A DNA stretch of 64,000 bases from Pleodorina starrii (Eukaryota; Chlorophyta; Chlorophyceae; Chlamydomonadales; Volvocaceae). The notes under the pieces were generated by a model. The model did not search any database, had not been told where the DNA came from, and saw nothing but the letters and a program-made list of their open reading frames with translations. Positions within the stretch are counted from its first letter, which is position 1; every line of letters starts with the position of its first letter. The position numbers and the translations under genes are program-made. The stretch is from contig BRXU01000008.1 in the NCBI GenBank assembly GCA_030267565.1, positions 1,984,001 to 2,048,000 of the forward strand, in the 5' to 3' direction. Below are positions 34,801-46,000 of the stretch, in pieces.

Positions 34801-37800
34801 GGCCGAGGAGACTGCGTGAGAGGGGGCGAGGTTCGGGGTTTTGGGTCTTGGTTGTTATACTTAATTAAGGAAAGCAGTGCCAGCCCAGCAAACGGTAACA
34901 ACGCACACCGACAACCACGGCCGAGCCACGAGCACGTGCTGCATGCTGCTGCGCTGCGCCCCTCACACACGCACATACGCACCCCAATATTCGCGGCGTT
35001 TTTCATGTGAGAGCCTCTCCGATCTTCCCTCACGCCCGGAAAGCTTCTTTCAGTCGCACCCAGTCTCCCGTGCGCAAACCGTGCTCCCGTTTGGCTCCCC
35101 ACGCTCCCCCATGTCGTCAGGTCCGGCCACTCATCGACGAGGCCCAGCTGACCCGAATGGACGCCCTGCCGCCCTCTCAGCTGCGACCCGAGTTCAGAAA
35201 GGTGCGGGCCCCGCGTGAGCCGTGCGCCCGATCGTTCTTTGCGCCTATCAGTGCTACCGTATGACGTTGAGGACACAATAAAAAAAACGACTCAGCATTG
35301 CCTGTTGTCCATAAGGCCCGACAGCCGCGAGTGCTCTGGGCCGCCCGCCCTGCGCCTGCCATCCCCGAGCGCCAGCACCAGCACCGCCGTGTTTCCTCTC
35401 CGCCCGCTGGATCGTGGGAGGGACCGCCGCCCTCCCAACCTTCCCCGACCCTAAACCCCCGAACCCCCTCCTCCGCAGTCCCGCACTCTTTTCCTGCCTT
35501 ACCTGCCCCCGTTGCCTGTGCCTGTTCCCCTCGCTGCGGCTCGCATTCCGGCTCGTATTCCTGTTCCGGCCCCCCCGCGCGTGTTTGCAATCGTCGTGGT
35601 CAGGGCCTGGACTCCCTGGCTGCGCTGCTGCTGTCTCGCTGCCGGCCCAAGCTCCTCCGCGGCAGCCCCCTCACGGGCCCTGCCCTGGCGGGGCTGGCGG
35701 AGGCGTACTGCCGCGTCATCAACCAGGGGGGTGTGCCCGCTATCGCCTCGACCTGGCAGGTGCGACGCGGCGAGGGGGGGGGGTATCCACGTATAGGCCG
35801 GAGCCCGTAAACGGTAAGGAAACAGAAGAAGGGGACGGGAGGTGCGGTGCGGATGGGTGGCGCGATGTGCGGGATGCGGGGCGGGGGATGCGGCTCCGTG
35901 GTTGGTCGACTGGTAATGAGCAGCGTGTGAAGGAGAGGGAATTGTGTTGATCGGCCCGGCCTCGCCTGGCCTGGCCCGCCGCCGTCCCACCCGTCCTCCT
36001 CCGAAGTCGCTCCTTCCCTCCTCCCCTCCTTCCCACCTCCTCGCATCGCCCGCGAAAACCCGCACGCCGCGCCGCGTGCAGCACTGAAACGAGCCCTTCC
36101 CTGGCGCTGCGCCGTACAGAGCGTCGTACAATCGGAGTGCCGGCGCGCGTTGGACGCCGCCACGGACCTCTACCGTTCGCGTCTGGACGCGGCGCGGGCG
36201 CGGGAGGTACGACATGGGCGGGCGGGCACCCTTGCTTACTTGTTTGCTGGGCTGGCTGGCTTGTGCACGTGCGGTCGGTTGGTTGGTTGGTCGGTTGGGA
36301 CGACGCGGAGTCACGACGGTGTGGCGGCGAAGGAGCCAGGTCCCAGGGGGCCCCGGCCACAGGAGCGTCCGCGCGCTTGTGGCCGCTTGGCCCAACCCTC
36401 CCAACAGCGCCCGATACGCCTCATGTCCGCGCTCCCCTGTCCCACCAACCGCGGGTGGTCGGCGAGGCGGGGCCATCTGGAGGGCCCCTCCCCCCCAACA
36501 GAGCCCGATCTCCGCAATGTCGTTACAACAACCTGTTGATACCTCCGGCCGCCGCGGTCCTGGCCCTTGGTGCGCCGGCCACTCCGATGCTCCGAAACCC
36601 ATGGTGCTGCCCGGGCCAACCACCTCCCCAACCATGATATCACCATCGACCTGTCTGGCCCCGCTTTTCTGGCCCGCGCGCCGCGGGCTCGTCGCCCCCG
36701 CCCGTTCTTACCCGTTAGCCCCCTCCCTCCCTGCCGCCCTCCCTCATCAGCCCCCCTGTTCGGACAGCTTTTCCTTACCTCCCCTCCCTTCCCGATCCCG
36801 CCGCGGGCTCCTAGCCCTCCCGCTCTTACCTCCCGCACCCCCCCGTTTACCTCAACGCCGCTATCGTGGGCAGGTGGGCCTCGAGGCGCTGGAGGCAGCC
36901 CACTCGGCTGCGCTTGAGGCGGCGGAGGAGACCTTTGCCAAGCAGGTGCGGCACACAGTGGGGGGGGGTTATCCACGTACCGTATAGGGATGTGTAACTA
37001 GGAGGGAGCTCCTGAGAACGCTGAGTGCGCCCTTGTCAGACCTCAGCGCTCACAGCGAGTTGTTGTAGTGTGTGTTTTAAGGTTGTTACAGAGGGCTCCA
37101 GACTCCGGAAGAGCGTCGTGTTATGCGAGTGTTTGTGCGCATGCGCGTGTGTTTGAGCATGCGTGCGTGCGGAAAGCCCTTCGGGGTTCGGGCCTCCCTT
37201 CCTTCCTTCCTTCCTTCCTTCCTGGATGATGTTCCGACCACAACTCTGATCCGATCCACAGCGTCGCACGTGCGCACTGGTGTGGGATTTGGATCTGGAT
37301 TTTGAATTCCGGATCTGTCCCTCGCCCCCTTGATCTCGCTTCTTCCGCGCGTCCTCCGCGCCCTCGTGTGCCACCCGCCGTCGCCTCCGCTCCACCGCTG
37401 TAATCTCATCTTTCTACTTCCCACCCACCCACCGTGTCCACCAGGCGGTCGGCGAGACGGGCGAGCGGGAGCCCTTCCTGCGCCGGCTTCGCGAGGCGGC
37501 GGCGGCGGCGGTGGCGCCGCTGCGGCTCACCAAGCGCTCCGAGGCGGAGGCGAGGGCGATGGAGCTCCTGTCGGCGGCGGCGAGCAAGCTTGCGGCGGTG
37601 AGCGAGAGCAAGAGGAGGCAGGAGGGGGAGGAGGGGAGGAGGGGTATGAGGGAGGAGGGCGAGAGGTTATCCAAGTATGGGCCGGGGCCCGTGAACGGTA
37701 ACGTATCAGAAAAATTCCTCGCCCCTACTCTCCGGCCCTACTCCCCTTTCGTCGTTTCCCGCAGTCGGTTCGAGGGGAGGATAGCGACCTGGCGGCGGCG

Positions 37801-40800
37801 GAGGCGCGACTGCACGACTTCCTGCGGGAGTACGGCAATGATCCGGGGTTGGGGCCCGACAAGTTCATGCGGGTGAGTGGGCCGCGTGTGGGTGCGGCAC
37901 CCGTTGCGGGCGCATCGGCCGATCTGCCGATCCGCTTCGTGTGCATCTGCGTGTTTTCGGGGGGTTGCGTTGCGCGACTATGGGCTCCCATCGAAGGGAC
38001 AGGCGGAGTCGCGAAGATCGAGGTGACACGTAGGACAAGATAGGTCGGTGTATGTGTGTGTATGTGCGTGTACACCGTGTATGTTGAGGGCGCGACCGTG
38101 TGCCTGCGCGTGCACCGCGTTTTTGGTTGGACATGTGTGTGTGCGTACTTGCTTGTGTGTGTAGTGTGGCAGGGAGCGTGCGTGCATAACGCGTGGGGGC
38201 GTAAGGGAGCCTCGAGCGGCATCCCATCCCAGGACCGGATGCCCGGATGCTGGGCGGGGGTTGGGCCTGAGCGGGGGCGTGTATCTTGGCAAAACCCACG
38301 CACACGCATGCCGTATGCACCCTCAGACACCATTTCCACTCGCATCGCGCCGCCCCGGCCCGCCTCTCCTCGCCCCACCCCACCCCCCGCCCCAAAGGCC
38401 GCTGAGTTCTTGGCAGGCACCGTGGTTCCGGAGCTGAGGCGATTGGCGCAGGAGGCGCGCTCCAGGGCTGCCACGGCATCACGGCGTGTTTCGGAGCTGG
38501 AGGCCAAGGTCGCCGAGGTACGGCTCGGCAGCCCGTGACTCCAAAACCAATCTGCCTCCCGCCGCACCCTCGCGCCCGGGCGCCTCCTCCCCGCCCCTCT
38601 ACCCTCCACCTCACGCACCATTTCTGTCTTTCACCCCCAGTCCCGTCCCTTTTCACCACCACCACCACCCGTTTTAATTACCACCCATGTCCCCACTCTT
38701 CCCGTCGACCGCCCTTCGGGCTCTCCGCTGCCTCGCAAATGTGTTGTCGCCTCGCGCCGGCGGCGCCACAACAACGCACGACGCCGCGCCGAGCGCAGCT
38801 GACCCATGGGTCGGTGGCGCTGCGCAGCTCCCTGGACTCCGCGACGCTGACGGAATCGAGGCTGGGTCGGGAGCTGGCGGCGGCTCGGGCGGCGGCGGAC
38901 GCGGCGACGGCGGAGGCCGCCGCGGCGCGGGCGGCGGCGGCGACGGCGGGCATGGAGGCGGTGGCGGCGCGGGAGCAGCTGGCGGCAGCGCGGTCGGAGC
39001 TGTTGACTTTGTCGGAGACGGCGGACGCGGCAACGACAAGGTCGGTCGTGATGTCGTACGAGAACCGTCGTACAAGAACCGTACGAAATGGACACTGATG
39101 TGCGCGCGGTCTTACGCGCGGTCTTGTCTTCGCGTGCAACACAGCGTCGCGCCCTACCCGGTGTCAACTCCCACTGCCGGCTTTTGGCTTCTAGCTGGAC
39201 TGTCCGTGTGTCTTAACTTCACCGTGTCCGGTACACGGCCCCTCTCCATCCGTTGATCTCCACGCGAGGGAGCACCTCGACCTTGTCGACCTTCCGACAT
39301 ACCGTACCCCAACCCTCGTTATGATGGCACCCTAAGACCCCCGTCCCCCTGCCCTTCCCCCCTACGTCAGGCTCCATATGCCGGCCAGTGAGCTTGCCTG
39401 ATCGCGCTGGTGCTCCCTGTCCCCTCTTCCCCTTGCCCCCGGCGTCCGGGGCCCCGCTCTCTCCCCCCTGATGTTCTGGAGCATACCACTCCCTGACCTC
39501 CCTGATACCCTTGCCAGGCTGCGTTTGGAGCTGGCGGCCGCGCAGGCGCGGCTGCAGGCAGCGGAGGCGGAGGCGCAGGCGCGGCTGCAGGCAGCGGAGG
39601 CGGAGGCGCAGGCGCGGCTGCAGGCAGCGGAGGCGGAGGCGCAGGCGCGGCTGCAGGCAGCGGAGGCGGAGGCGCAGGCGGCGGCGGGCCGGGCGGCGGA
39701 GGTGGCGCAGAGGCTGGCGGCGCGGGAGGCGGAGTTTGTGGTGATAGAGGAGACGGTGGACCACCTGAGGCGGGCGGTGGAGGCTTCCTTTTCTGCGGAG
39801 GATACGGTGCGCGGGAGGACTTGTGGATTTGGGGGGAGATGCCGGAGGACCTGGGACCGTTCGCGGGCTCCGGCGCGGATAGCCACACACACACCACCAC
39901 CACCACACCACACACACCACCACCACGACCACCACCACCACCACCACCACACACACACCACCACCACCCCGTGCCCTTCCCCGCCCAGGCAAGGAGCCGC
40001 GTCGAGTTACTCACCGCGCAGCTCGCTGGCCGCGAGGCCACCCTCGCCGACCTGCGGCGGGAGAGGGACTTTCTGCGGGCCAGCCTCGACCAACAGCAGC
40101 AGCAGCATGCGGCGGCGGCGGCACCGGCGTCGCCGGCACCAGCGGCCGCCGCGCGCGAGCGCCGCGCCGCCGCCGCCGCCGCGGGACGCGGCGCGGGTGG
40201 CGGCGGCGGCCGCGCCGCGGCGAGGCCCGGCGGGAGCCGCAAGCGCGATCGAGAGGTGGCGGAGCTGAGCTCTGAAGAGTCTGGCGACGTGGACGTGGAG
40301 ATGATCGACGCCGGGCCGAGCAGGTTCGCTGCCGGCGTCGGCGGCGGCGCTGCCGCCGTTGGCACCGCGGAGGACGAAGACGACGACGATGACAGCGTCC
40401 AGATGGTCGAGGAGGCGGGTCGTCCAATTGTCAACGCCCAAACGACCGCTGATACGGCGGCGGCGGCAGGCGCGACGACGCCGGGGAAGCGGGCGAGTGG
40501 TCGCGCAGGGACCACGGTGACGACCCCTGCCGCGACGGCGCCGGCGGCCGAGGTGGCGGCGACGCCGCCGGCGGGAGCTGGCGGGGCAGCCGTTGGCGGG
40601 AGCGCGGCCGGCGGCGCGTCGGGTCGGGCCCCGTTCAGTGTGGAGAAGTTGGTGCTGACAACATCGACGCAACAAGGTAGGCGCGGAGAGGGGAGGAGGT
40701 GCTCCCAATCCGCAGGGTTGTGATTTGGGGAGGCCGCTCTCACGGGGCCTTTCACGGACACTGGGCCGAGCTGGAACGGGCGTTGGTGTTCGACGGCGGG

Positions 40801-41346
40801 GCACGATGCCGTATGTAGCGAATGTCGGGGCGTTCCGAATCAGGCCGGATGGGAAATGACACAACTGGGGTTTGCATGCTCGTTGGGAGCGGCTGCAATC
40901 CCTTCCCTTCCCCCCTTCCCTTCTCTTACCGGGACTTGGGTTCGAGGGAATCGAAAGTTCAATGCTAAATGGTACGTGCCCGTTGGGGTGACCAGCCAGC
41001 TACTGTGCTAACGGAAATCGTAGCAGCGGGATCTTGGTTCCAGAATCCAGATGTACTGTACGGTAATGCGGGAGCTTTGCTACCTGAGGCTCTCCGAGCC
41101 GCGCGGCCAGACCTTGGCGCCTTCTCTACGCCTGGTTGATTGCACTGACAGGCGCGGCGGCGACGGCGGCGACGACGACGACGACAACTCCGCCGCCAGC
41201 GACAGCGGCTGCGGCGGCGACGCCCCCGCCGGCTGCAGCCGCGGCCGGCGGGGCGGCTGTCGCCGGCGGCGCGATAGCCGGCGGATCTTTGGAGCGGGGC
41301 TCGCCGTTTAGTGTGGAGAGGGAGGTGCTGCATACTTCGACACGAG
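28844..41346 (+). CDS. Gene C: guanylate-binding-protein-like large GTPase with coiled-coil tail
   Basis: Twenty exons: 28844-28920, 29019-29197, 30036-30097, 30943-31002, 31574-31645, 31806-31860, 32149-32291, 32682-32759, 34692-34742, 35121-35201, 35604-35759, 36120-36206, 36874-36945, 37445-37597, 37765-37872, 38398-38517, 38799-39040, 39518-39806, 39989-40676 and 41152-41346. All are in phase, about 989 residues. GTPase motifs: P-loop GRARQGKS (39-46), switch I STVKSCTKG, DAEG (110-113) and the GBP-type RD motif LLRD (R204, D205), preceded by an inserted run of 12 Gly. The helical region (VRPLIDEAQL, QLRPEFR, LTGPALAGLAEAYCRVIN, ECRRALD) matches plant GBP-like proteins. The tail is long Ala/Glu/Arg coiled coil, then a basic patch SRKRDRE and acidic stretches, which might direct it to the nucleus. 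The 3' end is uncertain: exon 20 ends in phase 1 at GTAAGA, and without splicing the frame stops at 41360 (…TSTRGKKV). Family members hydrolyse GTP and assemble on membranes or in condensates. Confidence 0.85.
29198..30035 (+). other. Gene C intron 2
   Basis: 838-bp intron bounded by AAAG|GTGTGC and CTCGCAG|GG. It contains an ACAC microsatellite (about 29830-29860) and a weak antisense copy of the GATACCGCAGC micro-repeat near 29499. No separate gene is seen in it. Confidence 0.6.
30396..30470. repeat. GAT/ATG microsatellite in gene C intron 3
   Basis: Irregular GATGAT/GACGAC tract over roughly 70 bp in the intron between exons 3 and 4. Confidence 0.75.
30813..30834 (-). repeat. GGAGTGATATGCTCC repeat, partial copy in gene C intron 3
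   Basis: Reads AAAGGAGCATATCACTCC on the plus strand, about 110 nt upstream of the exon 4 acceptor. It is in the same orientation relative to transcription as the gene A intron copy. Confidence 0.65.
32760..34322 (+). repeat. 1.56-kb GTGAG/GTGGG pentanucleotide array in gene C intron 8
   Basis: About 310 consecutive pentamers, almost all GAGGT or GGGGT, with occasional GGGGG, TGGGT/GTGTG and CGGGT variants. The array begins exactly at the 5' splice site: the exon ends AAGAACCAG and the intron opens GTGAGGTGAGG. It fills most of a 1.93-kb intron. The reverse strand is open in two frames and spells Ser-Pro-His-Leu-Thr-type repeats, an artefact of the repeat. The strand is extremely G-rich and could form G-quadruplexes in DNA and in the nascent transcript. 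Confidence 0.95.
35781..35820 (+). repeat. Intronic module TATCCACGTATAGGCCGG, gene C intron 11
   Basis: About 20 nt after the donor. It continues GAGCCCGTAAACGGTAAGG. Related copies lie at 36967-36990 (intron 13), at 37664-37704 (intron 14) and, antisense to transcription, at 54993-55027 in gene F. Confidence 0.6.
37196..37222. repeat. CTTC microsatellite in gene C intron 13
   Basis: About six copies of CCTT. Confidence 0.85.
39478..39500 (-). repeat. GGAGTGATATGCTCC repeat, partial copy in gene C intron 17
   Basis: Reads GGAGCATACCACTCCCTGAC on the plus strand and ends 17 nt before the exon 18 acceptor. One base differs from the other copies. Confidence 0.6.
39540..39690 (+). repeat. 33-bp tandem repeat encoding an 11-residue coiled-coil unit
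   Basis: Four near-identical 33-bp units inside exon 18 of gene C encode ARLQAAEAEAQ four times. An 11-residue period fits a coiled coil of hendecad type. Confidence 0.9.
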
Positions 41347-41360
41347 GTAAGAAGGTGTGA

Positions 41361-43047
41361 GGACGAAGGGAAGGAAAGAGAGGGGCGCAGGAGGAGAGGC
41401 CTCTGGGCACAGGCGCCGCCAGGTTGCTTATATGGTGCTCCGGGACATGGCGTGAGAGCTAAAGCTAACCGTGATTGGACGTTGTATTACTGTCTCTTCC
41501 TGCTCGCCTTCCTTCGTATACTGTATTATAACACGACTGCGAAGCTGCTCGACAGGACAGAGGGAGAGGAGCAGAGGGCGCTTGGCATGGTCAGGGCTGA
41601 ACAAGCCGCATAGGAGAGGGAGAGAGGGAGCGGGAGAGTAAAGAGTGAGAGGGATACCCGGCAGAAGTGCGGGAGGCGTGATCCGTGCACCTGAGTAGGG
41701 TGTGTTGTTGCTGTTGTTACGGTGGGCTCAAAGCCCTGGCTGGGCGGGTACAGCCAGCGGGCAGCGCAGCGCTGAGGCGTTTCGTTGCAGCACGTTGCGG
41801 CACGTGGCATGGCGCTGGCTGTGGACCGTGTGTGGCATTGCGGAGCACCGCACAGGTGCCGTGATGACGGCGAACCAACGCCATCACACGTCCCCGAGAC
41901 GAGGGACGTGGGTCCAGGTCCGGAATGTGGGTCGGGTGGCTTCCGTGAGGATGTCCCGAACGACAAGAACGACGTCGAACAAGACGTGGCATGCGCAGCA
42001 GATGCGCGGCCCATGCGTTCACGTGTTCATCCCCCTGGCGCATTTTCCTGGCGCCGGGCAGACGCATCGCATACTTCGCATACCGGTACCCGAATTCGGG
42101 TACGCTCGTGAAATTTTCGTGACCAGCATCGATACGGGAGCGTTGCTGTTGGACCGCCCGCCCCCTCCCCCGGGGGCGCCTTGAGCACGTGCCAGGACGT
42201 GTGGCGCACGCGTCACGGCGTTGGTAGCTAGGGGTCACGAGGAAAGTAGTTGGCAACAGCGGGCACCATACACCTGCGACGTGTGCACCTGACAGCACGA
42301 GGTCTGGACGGACGGACTGGGCGGTTGCGGGCCCCGCCCCGTGCGTGCCGCGCATCGCTTGCCACTCGCACGTACAAGCCTCATGCCGCATGCGGCATGC
42401 GACCGGGCGCTGCGGCGAGGGTGCGCCATGGCGCGTGTCATCCGGTGCCATACGGCGTTGAGAAACGGCGGTTGTGACGCGCTTGTGTGGGGGCGCCATG
42501 TGCGCGAGCAGGTGCGGCTGTGTGGTGGCCGTGAGGCCTCAGGCCTGCAGGGGGTTGGAACTGCGTGAGAGGGGACAACTCTTTTCCGAGCCGTCCGTGG
42601 GCCCTCGATAGGACCCACGTGAGTATGCGGCAAGTGTCAGGAGGTGCGGTGTGTATTGCTGGTGAGCCGCAACGATATTGTAAAGATTTTCATTCACGCA
42701 TCTATCATACAGTAAGGTCGAGACCACCTCTTTTTTTAATTACCCCTAGCGAAATGGGGGTGCCTACGTGACTGGGCAACCCCATGGGGGTGCCGTGGGG
42801 GATGATGTCGTCTGTGCTCATGTGGCACCGTTGGCCCGTGTTGGCTTACCCTCCTGTAATCCCACGAACTCTTGTCTGGGGCGCCACCTCCTCCGTGTCG
42901 CTGCGCCACGGTCGATGTTCCGCAGGCAGCCGCAGCTAGGGATGGTCGGGGGGCATATCAGAGTTAGCATTGACGGATGGATTTCGAGGCTGCAATGGCC
43001 GAGCCCAGAAGGTGAGGCCCACTTCCCCACAGGTCAGGACTGATTGC
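41361..43047. other. Intergenic region between genes C and D
   Basis: About 1.7 kb. A weakly supported open stretch at 42924-43012 (QLGMVGGHIRVSIDGWISRL) is bounded by an acceptor-like CCGCAG and a GTGAGG donor and could be a 5' exon of gene D, but its phase does not join the next exon over a normal-sized intron. Otherwise nothing is recognised. Confidence 0.4.
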
Positions 43048-46000
43048 ATGTTTATTGCGATCCCCATCCGTGTAATGGAACCCGTGTATATCGCCTGCCC
43101 GGACAAGCCCAACGGAAAAACGTTGCTGGATCCAGATCCGGATCCGAATTCAACGGCAACCAGGTATGTTGCATTTGGGCTTCCACGGAAAGACACCCGT
43201 TGCCAACCAGATGTATTTATTCTTCATGATTAATTTGTCAACGCACCAACTCAACTTGCGGCGGAATTCCATCCACCGCGGCGGGAAGGTCGCTGCGCTG
43301 ACAGTGGCGCCCACACCTCCGTCGTTCTTACCATGCCGCGATCTCCGTTCAAGAGGATTTGGGCTTGCATTAAGCGACTAACGCCGATTCGCCGCAAGCC
43401 TTTGGAGACGGCCGTCGCGGTTCCCATCAGGGCACAGGCGAGCAGGTCGCAGTCGACGACACAGGTGACCGTTTTCATATTATTTGCTTGGTGTGATGTT
43501 TTGTGTGTAGCAGGCGCCCTCGGAGAGGCAACCGGTGCTCATGTCTCGCAAAAAGTGTTCGTGCCGAGGTTCGCTTGGAGCTTTTTCGAGACCAACAGTT
43601 AACATGATAAACCTTTGAAGTCGGTGCAACAGCATAACCGCAACGGTGCTTGTAGAAATACGACGTGCTATTCAGCCCCAGCCCGACGTCGTCCATAAAC
43701 CCGGGCCTCGCGGCATGGTGCTTGCAGGAAGCTGCCTCAGCACATGTCGTGCCGCTTGAGCGACATGGGCTATTCTCTGACGACGAGGTCCGAGCAGGTG
43801 AGGCCTGGGGCCCCTGAGGTGACAGCTGCCATGCCAGCGATTTGGGTGCCTCACGCGCGCCCCCGGCCGGACACTGAATTGGTGAGCTTGACACATGCAC
43901 AGAGCAGGAAGTGGCCGTGCACCCGGCTGACTGCTGCCGTACCAATTCTCCATCCTTTTCACCATCCCTCATCCCTTCTGCCCGCGGTCGATGGGACTAC
44001 GCAGGCCGGCCGCAGGAGGAGGCGGTAACGGGAGGCGACGGCGTTGGCGACGGCGTTGGCGACTCTGCTGGGCTCAACGCCATCGAGCCAGTTCTCCAGG
44101 CGGAGTCGGAGCCGGCGGATGCACAGCAGCAGCAGCAGCAGCAGCAACAAGAACAGGCTGCGTCGTCGTCGCCGCCACCAAGCCCTCTGCGCGCCGAGGA
44201 TGTGATCCTTCAAGAGCCCCCGTCTCCGTCTCCGTCCCCCCCAGAAGCGGGTCTTGAAGACCCCCAGACAGCTGCCCAGCCAGATCCGACGGCTGGGTGT
44301 CAACGCAGCCCCCGCTCCAACCGCCTCCAGCGGCCCGTCTGGCCGCCGCCGTGCGCCGTGTGGCTTGAGGAGGCGAACCCAGAGCCTCCCCAGCCAGATG
44401 CGTCCGAGCCAGCCCTGCAGCCGTCGGAAGCCTCCCCGGTCGCCCGGCTGCCGCTGCCGCGCACCGCCGACGACGCATTCCGAGACTGTCAGCCAACAAA
44501 CACGCCGCTCTCCTTGGCTGCCGCTGCCGCCGCAGCCCTGCACGGACTTCATACCGCCAGCTGCGCCACGGTCCCGGCACGGCATCACTACGCCAGGAGG
44601 TCGGCCCCCTGCATCAGCACCCTCGCATGCCCGAGCTCCGTCGTTCTGGGCGACGTCATCAGGAAGATCGGCCACAAGGAGGTGCGACTGGTGGGCAACG
44701 TCAAGTACGGGCTGCTGAAGCGCGTCTGGCAGCTGGAGGCCGCCGTCGCGCGCGACCAGGCGCCGCCGCCTGCGGCAGAGTCCGACGAGGAACCGACGAG
44801 CGCCCTGGCGGATGACGACGAGGCCGCTGCGGCTGCTGCTGCTGCCGGCGCTGCGGTCGATCCGCAATTCGAGGCGGCGCCGCCGCTGCAGCAGGCGCCG
44901 CAGTCGGCGGTAGAGCGCCGCGAGAAGGAGCCGACGGGGCGCCCTGCGGGTGACGACGCGGCCGCTGCCGCCGACGACGACGTCGACGACGAGTTCGAGG
45001 ATGCTTTGTCGGCGCCGCCTTCACCGCGACCACAGCAGCCGCAGTCACAGACGATGACCGCGGCATCGGCGGCAGAGCTGGCGGAGTGGACAGAGTCCGG
45101 GCCAGCCCAGCAGGTTGATGCGGTGTACCTGGGAGAGGAGGTCCAGAGCGTCCGGACCCCGCAGCCGGTGGAGACGTCGCCGGGCGCCTGTCTCGTGGTC
45201 ATGGTGGCGGCCGTGAGCGTCGTCGCCGCCGTGGATGTGACCCGCGAAGCTTTGGCGGCGCTGCGCGTGCGGCTGGGCGCCGCGCAGGCTCGCGCAGCGC
45301 GCGCGGAGGGAGCCGCCGGGCGGCTGGCGGCACGATGCGCGAGCCTGGGCGGTGAGCTGGTGGCGGTGCGGGAGGCGGCGGTGGCGGCGGAGCGCGAGCG
45401 GGAGAAGCTGCGGGAGGTGGTTCGGGAGCTGACGGCGCGGCGGCAGCAGGACCGGCGGGAGGCGGACACCGCAGGGGAGCAGCAGCCGGAGGAGGAGGTG
45501 CCGGGGGAGTTGGCGGCGAAGGTGGCGGAGCTGGCGGACGCGCGGCAGCAGGCAAGCAGCGGCTCTTGCGGTTGGGTGCTATAGCAGAGAAAGTCCCTTT
45601 GCTTACCTTGCATAGAGCAGCAGTAGCTGGCGGCGTGCAGGAGGAGAGGATCGCGGCAGCGCGCCGCTGTGTTGTGTTGTGTTATGTTATGTGCTGTAAA
45701 ACCGCGCTTGCGGTACTGCGTGTGGCGCGCGCGCAGACTGGGACAGGCGCCGGCTTGGATGATCCCGGAAGCGACAGGGCGCCCCCTCCTCCCCGCGGGC
45801 CCTGCCAACGCTGCACGCTTCCGTCGCTTCCCGCTCCATCGCTGCGGTTTCTTCCCGATTTTTATCCCCGCGGTCCGGAGTCGACGTGGGTTGAAGGCCC
45901 GACGGCACAGGCCGCATCCGACCGAGCACCGGCCCGAGCCCCAGCCAAGCAAGCGCCGAAAGGCTTTATTACATCAATCGTCCCCGACACACCGCCAAGT

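Noticed and set aside
32565..35276. Very long reverse-strand open frames (over 600-900 residues) of Ser-Pro-His-Leu-Thr repeats
   Set aside because: They exist only because the pentanucleotide array lacks stops in several frames. They run through exons of gene C on the other strand and have no start context or family.
42924..43012. Possible coding exon QLGMVGGHIRVSIDGWISRL
   Set aside because: Open and protein-like, but its donor and the next acceptor are only about 20 nt apart and phases do not join to gene C or gene D.
43514..43611. Possible gene D exon encoding APSERQPVLMSRKKCSC
   Set aside because: An acceptor is present, but the only in-phase donors are weak or would give a 21-nt microexon; left out of the model.
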